The notes under the pieces were generated by a model. It saw only the letters and a list, made by a program, of their open reading frames with translations. It had not been told where the DNA came from and did no database searches. The position numbers were made by a program, and so were the translations under genes. Source: Piliocolobus tephrosceles (Eukaryota > Chordata > Mammalia > Primates > Cercopithecidae). Taken from it: a DNA stretch of 64,000 bases. Shown piece by piece: positions 56,176-64,000 of the stretch. Numbering within the stretch: the stretch's first letter is position 1; each line of letters starts with the position of its first letter. The stretch spans positions 129,692,548-129,756,547 of the forward strand of contig NC_045441.1 of assembly GCF_002776525.5 (NCBI RefSeq). Reading direction: 5' to 3'.

Positions 56176-57158
56176 AGTCACTGCTAAGAGAAGTCCAGAT
56201 CTCTCTCCCACTTCAGATCTGGGAATCCCGCTGCTTTGGCAGGAGCCCATCTCCAGCAGCCTGGACACATGCAATTCCAATTGCTTAGCTCAGTATCTGC
56301 CCTTCCTCAAATGTTCTATTTCCTCCTTCTCCAAGTTTTTTCTAGTATTGATGATTACATGCCCGCATGCCTGCGTATATCCACCCTACCTGCCCCTCAC
56401 TTGCGCATACATACGAGTTTCTCCCTTTTACCAGATTGTTTCTTCCCCCAGCCCTCACCCCCACCATAAGCAGTTGGATTCGTCTTCCGCTAAAACCATC
56501 AACCTCCCCGAAGATGACTGAACTCACTAAACTCTGAATCTGAGACCTGCTCTGAAATCTCAGAGGAAGCTTTGGGGCCCAAGTTATTTTTTAAATCACA
56601 GACATGCATTTAGTCTGTGTTCTGATGCCCTGTTAGTGCCACACTCTGACGGTTTCTGAAGGAGGCTCTGGTGTGTAGCGTTTTCTTTCATTCAGCAATG
56701 CCTGCAGTTGACTGAGCATCTGTCGTAAGTGAGGGAGTTGACATATCATTCTCTCCAGTCCTTAACCTTGCAAGGGAGCTAGCTTCATTCTCATTAGGCA
56801 GATGGGAGAACTGATGTTCAGAGATGTGAAGTCACCCGCTCAATGTCCTGCGGCCAATAGGCAGCAGAGCCAAGACGCGGTTCTGGATCTGCAGACTCTA
56901 GGCCCCACGCTTCTTGCTACGCCACGCTGCTACACTGCCTCCTTGGCCATGCATCACCAGCCAGTCTTCCCCCTCCAGCCCCAGAGTCTCTCACATATCC
57001 CGTGAGGCTCGCTCTCCCACCCCACCTGCCTGCTCTCTCATCTGAGTGCACAGGTGTCTTCGAGTGTCTGCATGTGTGTTTCTAGCAGCCAGCCTCATTC
57101 TCCCTCCCCTTTCTCCTAGACAGATTCAGACCCACACACAGACGCTGTGGCCTCTTAC
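56176..57158. other. Intron A-B, mostly unique, with a MIR fragment
   Basis: MIR text at about 56790-56925 ('gcagatgggagaactgatgt', 'cagagatgtgaagtcacccg', 'ggccaataggcagcagagcc'). The rest is unique. No exon. Confidence 0.6.
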
Positions 57159-57286
57159 CTAGAATGTCTTCATACACGTTCTCCTCCGATAAAGTACGTG
57201 TCAGCCCCAGCTTAGTCTGCGCGTACCAGTCCACCCTGCTGCTCTCAGAGGAAGACTGCAGTAAATCTTCAAACTCATAGGACTTT
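57159..57286 (-). CDS. DENND2A: DENND2A exon A (N-terminal linker, contains YEDI motif)
   Basis: This 128-nt exon follows a 'cacatcccag' acceptor and ends at donor 'CTAG|gtaaga'. It enters with one base of a split codon, reads 42 codons starting KSYEFEDLLQSSSESSRVDW, and leaves with one base that exon B completes to Asp. It is acidic and Ser-rich and ends with the motif ENVYEDIL. No folded domain is apparent. It belongs to the regulatory N-terminal region ahead of the DENN module. This is the most upstream exon I can find; 57287-64000 shows no further exon in frame with it, so the preceding exon must lie above 64000. The boundaries are fixed by the splice sites and by continuation of frame into exon B. 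Confidence 0.88.
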
Positions 57287-57380
57287 CTGGGATGTGCAAG
57301 ATGGGAGGAAAAAACAAAGGATTTGAATCAAATTAGATTCAGAGAATATATTAATATATCCCCTCACCCAAATTTTCTTT

Positions 57381-57782
57381 TTCTTGGAAAAATTATTACT
57401 GAAATCAACTTCTTTTATTTTATTTCATTCTTAGAAAAACTATTACCGAAATCAACTTCTTTTATTTTATTTTATTTTTTGAGACAGAGGTTTGCTCTGT
57501 TGCCCGGGCTGGAGTGCAGCGGCACCATCTTGGCTCACTGCAACCGCCGCTTCCTGGGTTCAAGCAATTCTTCTGCCTCTGCCTCCCGAGTAGCTGGGAC
57601 TACAGGCATACACCACCATGCCTGGCTAGTTTTTGTATTCTTAGTAGAGACGAAGTTTCACCATGTTGGCCAGGCTGGTCTCGAACTACTGACCTCAGGT
57701 GATCTGCCCACCTTGGCCTCCGAAAGTGCTGGGATTACAGGCGCGAGCCACTGTGCCCGGCCTGAAATCAACTTCTTTTATT
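57381..57782 (-). mobile_element. Antisense Alu with target duplication beside a local tandem duplication
   Basis: Reverse Alu at about 57476-57763. GAAATCAACTTCTTTTATT flanks it at 57448-57466 and 57764-57782. A third copy lies at 57401-57419 as part of a roughly 45-nt tandem duplication (57381-57425 and 57428-57472). Confidence 0.92.
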
Positions 57783-57931
57783 GTAAAAGGTGTGAAAATC
57801 CACGAATAAAAGCTGTGGCTTTTATGTGCAAGAATGTTCATGCTATTATGCTAAGTGAAAATAATAAAGTATATGTAAAAAAAATACAATCCCAACTTTG
57901 TAAACAAACACGTACATAGAAAATAAAAAAG

Positions 57932-58140
57932 GGGGCCAGGCGCAGTGGCTCACTCGTATGGACAGGGACTGTCTATACTATTTTACAAATCAGGACACTA
58001 AGTTTCAGCCCATTTATGTAGTTCATCCAAGACTAAAAGGCTTGTGAATAAAGATATGGAACAGTCCTTATTATAGTATAGATAGTCCCTGACTGTCTTA
58101 TTACAGTATAATCAGGGACTGTCTATGCTATAGGTACACA
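57932..58140. repeat. Inverted repeat / hairpin next to a 22-nt Alu stub
   Basis: The first 20 or so bases of a sense Alu ('ggccaggcgcagtggctcac', about 57933-57953) stop abruptly. A 21-nt arm at 58072-58092 pairs with 58112-58132 (19 of 21 identical). A third copy of the arm lies at 57963-57981. Confidence 0.85.
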
Positions 58141-58604
58141 GCACCATGCCCTGCTAATTTTTGTACATTTTTGTAGAATGGGCTTTTGCCATGTTGCCTG
58201 GGTTGGTTTCAAACTCCTGACCTCAAGTGATCCTCCTGCCTGGGCCTCCCAAAGTGCTGGGATTATAAGTTGGAGCCACTGTGCCCAACCCAAAATTACT
58301 ACTCTTATCCCCTACCCCCCTTTTTTTTTTGAGATGGATTTTCACACTGTTGCCCAGGCTGGAGTGCAGTGGCGTGATCTTGACTCACTGCAACCTCTGC
58401 CTCCTGGGTTCAACTGATTCTCCTGCCTCAGCCTCCTGAGGAGCTAGGATTACAGGCATGTACCACCATGTCTGGCTAATTTTTAGCAGAGATAAGGTTT
58501 CACCATGTTGGCCAGGTTGGTCTTGAACTCCTGACCCCAGGTGATCCACCTGCCTCAGCCTCTCAAAGTGCTAAGATTACAGGGGTGAGCCACTGCACGT
58601 GGCC
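58134..58604 (-). mobile_element. Antisense Alu fragment and full antisense Alu
   Basis: A reverse left-arm fragment at 58134-58292 is followed by a reverse Alu at 58318-58604. Confidence 0.9.
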
Positions 58605-59190
58605 TCTTATACACATTTTATCTATCAGAAGACAGAGGCATAGAGAGATTAGATAAATTGCTCCAGGTACATTCGGAAAAAGTGGTGGAATCAGGGTCTG
58701 ACTCCAGGAAGTCTGGTTGGAGACTGATGCTCTTAATGACACAAGGCATTATGTATGGAGAGCATTTATTTAAGTGAGGCACATCAGGAGGGAAGCTGCA
58801 TTCACAGGCTCCAAACTAAAACAGGCTTTGTTGTTGGGAACCTGAACTAATTTTCCATACAAAACTGCATTACACAGTGATAATTACATTACTGCATTAC
58901 ACAGTACTGTGCAATACCCAGGCAGACCCTCTATTTCCCTCACATAGTAAGTAATCTATGCTATGAGGAGATGCTATGAGCCCTCACAGGGAAAAGGGGG
59001 ACAGGAAAGGGCCATTTCACTGGGAGCCAGGCAGTTTCTCCCCCTCTCAGGGCCAGGGTAGTAACCACCACCTACAAGTAAAGCCTTGACTGCCCAGAAT
59101 TAGAGCATGACCCTGGCTGAGTTTGGCCTTTTCTTTGAGAGAGAGAAAGGGGCTGTAGCTGTGCCTTGCTTTGCCATGGTGAGAGCTCTA
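58605..59190. other. Unique intronic sequence with a MIR fragment
   Basis: MIR text at about 58620-58730 ('gacagaggcatagagagatt', 'gtggaatcagggtctgactc'). A small 'actgcattacacagt' repeat occurs twice at 58863-58903. Confidence 0.6.
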
Positions 59191-59192
59191 TT

Positions 59193-59460
59193 TATGTTTA
59201 GAAACAGGGTCTCCTTCTGTTGCCCACGCTGGAGTGCAGTGGTGCCACCATAGTTCACTGCAGCCTCAAACTACTGGGCTCAGGCAATCCTTGTCCCTCA
59301 GCTTCCTGAGTAGGTGAGACTGCAGCTGCATGCCACCATGGCTGGCTAAGTTTTAATTTTTTGTGGAAATGGGGGTATTGCTTTGCTGCCCAGGCTGGTC
59401 TCAAACTTACGGGCTCAAGCGATCCTCCTGTCTCAGCCTCCTTGTTGTCTGAGATTATAG
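59193..59460 (-). mobile_element. AluJ, antisense, missing its 5' end
   Basis: Diverged reverse Alu stopping at 'ttgttgtctgagattatag'. Confidence 0.85.
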
Positions 59461-59662
59461 TTCTGTTTTTATTTTTTAAAATCTCATTGGAAACAATATT
59501 TGTATAGGTCAAATTTCAAAATGATAAAGTACCTATGAAATAATATCTGAATCTTTAAAATGTTTTCATAATAAGTGCCCTAACAACAAAAGATATTTGT
59601 ACGGGTTAAAGGCTCTCCAAATCTCAGCAGATGGCTTGCTTATTTAAAGCACATGCAATGCA

Positions 59663-59957
59663 GGCCGGGCGCGGTGGCTCATGCCTGTAATTCCAGCACT
59701 TTGGGAGGCCGAGGCAGGCTGATCACTTGAGGTCAGGAGTTCATGACCAGTCCGGCCAACATGGTGAAACCTCGTCTCTACTAAAAATACAAAAATTAGC
59801 CGGGCATGGTGTTGTGTCCCTGTAATCCCAGCTACTCGGGAGGCTGAGGCAGGAAAATCACTTGAACCTGGGAGGTGGAGGTTGCAGTGAGCTGAGATTG
59901 CGCCACTGCACTCTAGCCTGGGTGACAGAGAGAGACTCTGTCTCAAAAAATAAAGTA
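59663..59957 (+). mobile_element. Alu, sense, with target duplication and (ATAC)n
   Basis: Forward Alu flanked by TAAAGCACATG(C/T)AATGCA. An (ATAC)n run lies in the tail at about 59957-59979. Confidence 0.93.
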
Positions 59958-60161
59958 AATACATACATACATACATACGTAAAACTAAAGCACATGTAAT
60001 GCAAGCGGGAATCCGGATTATGTGTTGGGGTTTGTTGGGATGGGATTAGCCTTTATCCCAGTGGTTACTGTCAGACACCTGGGATTTCAAGACATAGTTT
60101 GAATGTTTTGTATAATCTTTCTATATTTCCAAGAACAAAATGCTACTATAAGAGTTCGGGC

Positions 60162-60862
60162 CAGACACAGTGGCTCATGCCTGTAATCCCAGCACTTTGG
60201 GAGGCTGAGTTCAAGGCCAGCCTGGGCAACAAAGTAAGATCCCATCTCTACAAAAAATAACAATTACAAAAATTAGCTGGGCATGGTGGCATGTGCCTGA
60301 AGTCCCAACTACTTGGGAGGCTGAGGTGGGAGGATCCCTTGAACCTAGAAGGTGAAGGTTGCAGTGAGCCGAGATCATGCCACTTGCACTCCAGCCTGGG
60401 TGAGAGAGTGAGACTTTGTTTCTGGAGAAAAAAAAAAAAAGTCAGCCATGCTTTGCATTTGATTTCTGACACATAAAAGGTATCACTAGTCTAAACAGTA
60501 TTAGAAAAGTCCAATTTGAAAACAATTAAAAACTCTCTTTAAAAAAATGAAGATGGGGGTAGGTGCAGTAGCTCACACCTATAATCCTAGCACTTTGGAG
60601 GCCAAAGCAGGTGGACTGCTTGAGTTCAGGAGTTTCAGATCAGCCGGGCACACAGCAAGGCTCTGTCTCTATAAAAAATACAAAAATTAGCTGGGTGTGG
60701 TGGGGCACACCTATAGCCTCAGTCACTTGGGAGGCTGAGGTGGGAGGATCCCTTGAGCCAGGGAGTGGGAAGATGCAGTGAGCCAAAATCAAGCCACTGC
60801 ATTCCAGCCACTGCACTCTCACTCATTTTGAGACAGAGTGAGACCCTGTTTCAAAATAAAAG
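60162..60862 (+). mobile_element. Two sense AluJ elements
   Basis: Diverged forward Alus at 60162-60437 and 60555-60862, separated by about 115 nt. Confidence 0.88.
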
Positions 60863-61177
60863 ATGGTTATTCACATTGCAAAACTAATTTGCAAAACAAT
60901 TCATCAAAAGGTTTCTCAAATAGCAGCCCTATTTCCTGTATTAAAGTGTTGGTTTTCAGGTGACTAATTCCTATGCAGTAAGTCTGAAAGGCAAACAAAT
61001 TAACATGAGGTCCAGTCCATTAAAAGATCAAGGAGAAGCCAGAAATCTTTACCTGCCCAGTTTCTGGAACTAGTGGGAAAATAGGATTCCAAATACAACA
61101 TTTGATCTATAATTGTCATGTGTCGGTAACACATGCTAAAGCATTTAGAAAGTTAGCTCTTCCTAGCAGTACTTTAT

Positions 61178-61497
61178 TTTCTTTCTCTTTTCCTTCCTTC
61201 CTTCTTTCCTTCCTCCCCCCCCCCCTCTCTCTTTCTTCTTTCTTTCTCTCTCTTTCTCCCCTTCCTTCCTTCTTTTCTTTCCTTCCTTCCTTTTCTTGCT
61301 TGCTTTCTTTCTCTCTTTCTCTTCCTTCCTCTCTCTCTCTTGCTTGCTTTTTCTCCTCTCCCTTCCCTTCCTTCCTTCTCTCTCTCTATTTCATTCTTCC
61401 TCTCTCTCTTTCTTTCTTTCTCCTCCATTCCCTTCCCTCCCCACCCCTCTCCTCCCCTCTCCCTCCCTTCCCCTCCCCTTTCCTTTTCTTTTTTTTT
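61178..61497. repeat. Long polypyrimidine tract (CT-rich), about 310 nt
   Basis: Nearly pure C/T with CCTT, CTTT, CTCC and poly-C units, including a C-run of 11-13 near 61216. It runs into the T-head of a reverse Alu. It gives Ser/Leu/Phe-rich and Lys/Glu/Arg-rich spurious frames on the two strands. Confidence 0.95.
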
Positions 61498-62353
61498 TTT
61501 GTGACAGTTTCCCTCTTGTCACCCAAGCTATTGTCACCCAGGCGCAATCTCGGCTCACTGCAGCCTCTGCACCCTGAGTTCAAGCAATTCTCCTGCCTCA
61601 GCCTCCCAAATAGCTGAGATTACAGGTGCCTGCCACCACGTCCAGCTAATTTTTTTTTTTTTTTTTTTTTTGAGATGGAGTCTCACTCTGTCGCCCAGGC
61701 TGGAGTGCAGTGGTGCCATGTTGGCTCACTGAAAGCTCCACCTCCTCAGTTCACACCATTCTCCTGCCTCAGCCTCTCCAGTAGCTGTGACTACAGGTGC
61801 CCGCCACCATGCCCAGCTAATTTTTTTTTTTAATTTTATTTTTAGTAGAGACAGGGTTTCACCGTGTTAGCCAGGATGGTCTCGATCTCCTGACCTTGTG
61901 ATCTGCCCACCTCGGCCTCCCAAAGTGCTGGGATTACAGGCATGAGCCACCATGCCCAGCTAATTTTTTGTTTTTAGTAGAGACGGGGTTTCGCCATGAT
62001 GGTCAGGATGGTCTCAAACTCCTGACCTCAGGTGATCCGCGCCCTGCCTTTTTTTTTTTTTTTTTGAGACAGTCTGGCTCTGTGGCCCAGGCCGGAAGGC
62101 AGTGGGGCGATCTCAGCTCACTGCAACCTCCGCCTCCAGGGTTCAAGTAATTCTCCTGCCTCAGCCTCCTGTGTAGCTGGGATTACAGGCACCTGCCACC
62201 ATGCGTGGCTAATTTTTGTATTTTTCGTAGCGATGGGGGGGAGCGTTTCACCATGTTGGCCAGGCTGGTCTTGAACTCCTGGGCTCAAGCAACCCACCCA
62301 CCGGAGCCCCCCAAAGTGCTGGGATTACAGGTGTGAGCCACCATGCCCGGACC
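61488..62353 (-). mobile_element. Three antisense Alus, one nested
   Basis: An outer reverse Alu (61488-61650 and 61960-62048) contains an inner AluY (about 61651-61959) bounded by CCAGCTAATTTTTT. A third reverse Alu follows at 62049-62353. Confidence 0.9.
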
Positions 62354-63180
62354 ACCTAGCATTATTTCTATAGCCTACATAAATGTCAGGGACATCAGTC
62401 CTCCCCTTCTGAGGTTCAGGTAGGTGATTAGGCTCCCTGAAGAGGAGAAAGGTGATCACATTCATCCTCCAACCGCTAAGCTAATTCTGTTCTGTACAAA
62501 TTTTTTTTTAACTTGAAAGTTTTAGTACCCTCATTTACACATTAACTTCGAGAGAAAGGAAACTGTGAAAGGTTAATGAATGATAACCACATCCAAACAG
62601 GCTTCTCTCTAATTTAAACATGTTTAACATTCATTCCACATCCTGCCTGCATGTTTAATAAGTAAACATGCGAGTCACATTTCATTGTGCTCAAAGTGGG
62701 TGATACAAAGGTGAGAGGTCCCTGCCTTTGGGGAGCCCACAGCCTGGGAAAGGGGTGTAACTTCCACTCAGTCTCACTTTACTTCCCAGGTCCTCAAATG
62801 ATCGTTTGATATTTGGTACTTCTGAGTTTCAGATGCTAGAATGAGCTGGTTGTTCCAAAGAACTTTGCTGAAGGGCGTTGTAACCCATGCAATAGCCAGA
62901 TTTCCACAACCAACGCCAAATACTGTGATTCTGAGTCGTATTTTGAATGTTCTTCACGACTTCTCCATATTTTTGTAAATGAAATCCTAACTTAGAGCTC
63001 CTTCTGTTTGGACAATGCACAAGAATCTCAAAGCCGAACTCGTAATCCCATTGCCTCTCCCTGATGAGCACCAGCTCCTTGCCCAGTGTGGCCATCCAAA
63101 GGTTTAGGTCTTAAACCTGGAAATCAGACTCCCAGCATCCCTCCCACTTACTGCCTACGTCTAACTAGTTAACCCAAGTT
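62354..63180. other. Unique intronic sequence with an unexplained 88-codon open frame
   Basis: No repeat recognised. The minus-strand frame 62829-63095 starts MATLGKELVLIRERQWDYEF. It lies on the gene strand but shows no domain I know and has a weak start context with a stop shortly upstream. Confidence 0.4.
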
Positions 63181-63184
63181 TTAC

Positions 63185-64000
63185 CTCCAAAGCATCTCTT
63201 GAACCCACCCACTTCTCTCAGTCCCTAAGGCAGCTACACCACAGGGTAACCATAAGACCTCACTGTTCCTCCCCATCGCCTCTCCCCACCTGCCCACTGG
63301 TGCCCCCCCAGTCTCCAGGCTGCTGCTAGGATGGTCTCTTAAACATGCAAATCATTTTTTTGTTTTTTCTTTTTTCTGAGACGGAGTTTCACTCTTGTTG
63401 CCCAGGCTGGGGTGCAACGGCGTGATCTAGGCTCACTGCAACCTCCGCCTGCTGGGTTCAGGCGATTCTCCTGCCTTAGTCTCCCAAGTAGCTGGGATTA
63501 CAGGTGCCTGCCATCCATGCCCGGCTAATTTTTTCTATATTTACCTGAAACGAGGTTTCACCATGTAGGCCAGGCTGGTCTTGAACTCCTGGCCTCAGGT
63601 GATCCACCCCACTCAGACTCCCAAAGTGTTGGGATTACAAGCGTGAGCCGCTACACCCGGCCTTAAACGTGCAAATCTGATCATCTCTCTCCCCTTCTTA
63701 AAAATGTTCCTGTTTTCCATTGCCCTTAGGTAATAGGCCCAAATCCATATCGTGTGTACAGGTCCAGAGGATTTTCAGGCCTCACCCCAGACCCTTCCTG
63801 GCCCCTCGGGCCACACTCCTGCCTTGCAGTTCCTCTGACATGATGCAGTCTTTCTTGTCTCAGGGCTTTCACCTATTAGTTCACTCAAACTGAACGCCCA
63901 CTCCCCACCCTCCTGCTGGCCTGAGCGTCACTTCCTCTTGATCCCGTCTGTTTCCCTGATAGGCTACACATCCCTGCTGAATGTTCCCATGGCACCAGGA
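63185..64000 (+). mobile_element. L2 3' sequence split by an antisense Alu
   Basis: 'ccattgcccttaggtaatag', 'ccttgcagttcctctgacat' and 'tctcagggctttcacctatt' follow the L2 3' consensus in order. The part before the Alu (63185-63350) fits the upstream L2 text less clearly. Confidence 0.72.
63356..63662 (-). mobile_element. Alu, antisense, in L2, with target duplication
   Basis: Reverse Alu flanked by CTTAAAC(A/G)TGCAAATC (about 63338 and 63662). Confidence 0.93.

Larger units (their letters stand above)
11564..57286 (-). other. DENND2A: DENND2A gene, internal portion (11 coding exons; both ends outside the window)
   Basis: Eleven exons on the minus strand splice into one uninterrupted frame of 1329 nt, entered with one base of a split codon and left with two. 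Every junction is AG/GT and every phase matches. The protein runs from a polar linker into a DENN module: uDENN in exons F-G and early H, cDENN from late H to K. The family (DENND2A-D) acts as GEFs for RAB9A/B in endosome-to-Golgi traffic; this is known of the family, not seen here. I assign DENND2A rather than DENND2B (ST5), 2C or 2D from remembered wording such as 'CRPLDSRLEHVDFESLF' and 'LLLERRVIFIADKL'. Introns, in transcription order, are about 1.9, 12.7, 4.3, 0.84, 1.5, 8.6, 1.5, 2.4, 8.6 and 2.0 kb. The start codon, promoter, dDENN and stop are not in the window. Confidence 0.88.

Noticed and set aside
61174..61428. Lys/Glu/Arg-rich frame resembling a nuclear basic-acidic protein
   Set aside because: Reverse strand of the same microsatellite.
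61102..61617. 171-residue Ser/Phe/Leu/Pro-rich frame, like a low-complexity membrane protein
   Set aside because: It is the C/T microsatellite read in frame, followed by Alu.
1..64000. A new operon, defence system or other undescribed multi-gene system
   Set aside because: The window is an Alu-dense primate gene interior with one recognisable gene; no cluster of unknown genes exists here.

Overview
The window is primate nuclear DNA, almost certainly from an Old World monkey (macaque or baboon type). Two things show this. The sequence is packed with Alu elements, roughly 95 to 100 copies or fragments by my count. The youngest AluY copies also carry Old World monkey-type variants: 'gctcaagcctgtaatccc' near the 5' end, 'ctagccgggcgaggtgg' in the middle, and 'gatccggccactgcac' in the right arm. 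I cannot tell the species from the sequence alone.

The only gene I can support is the middle part of a minus-strand, multi-exon gene. Eleven coding exons (called A to K here, in transcription order from high to low coordinates) lie between 57286 and 11564. All have AG acceptors and GT donors and join in one open frame: 1329 nt, 443 codons' worth. The protein matches a DENND2-family DENN-domain protein, and I recognise it as DENND2A. The family is known as guanine-nucleotide exchange factors for RAB9. Exons A to E encode the end of the long, low-complexity N-terminal region. Exons F to K encode uDENN and the first part of cDENN. The start codon and N-terminal exons lie above 64000, and the rest of cDENN, dDENN and the stop codon lie below 1, so both ends are missing.

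Layout: 1-11563, downstream intron (Alu arrays, plus GC-richer unique DNA at 6.1-7.7 and 8.2-9.5 kb). 11564-13883, exons K and J. 13884-22520, intron with two L1 3' fragments, an MLT1 LTR and many Alus. 22521-26691, exons I, H and G. 26692-35242, intron with a solo ERV LTR that has a clean AAAG target duplication. 35243-37884, exons F, E and D. 42210-42407, exon C. 42408-55132, intron with L1 and hAT fragments and a 100-N assembly gap. 55133-57286, exons B and A. 57287-64000, upstream intron with Alus, a polypyrimidine tract and an L2.

The other open frames are nearly all read-through of Alu sequence and are not genes. I found no RNA gene, CRISPR array, CpG-island promoter or intact coding mobile element. 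I see no evidence for an undescribed biological system. What merits a second look is local: splice-variant signals in DENND2A, a three-copy target-site pattern from two Alu insertions at one site, a solo LTR with an oddly truncated Alu inside it, a hairpin rearrangement, and a collapsed or gapped AluY. Repeat boundaries below are read by eye and are good to about 10-20 bases unless a target duplication fixes them.
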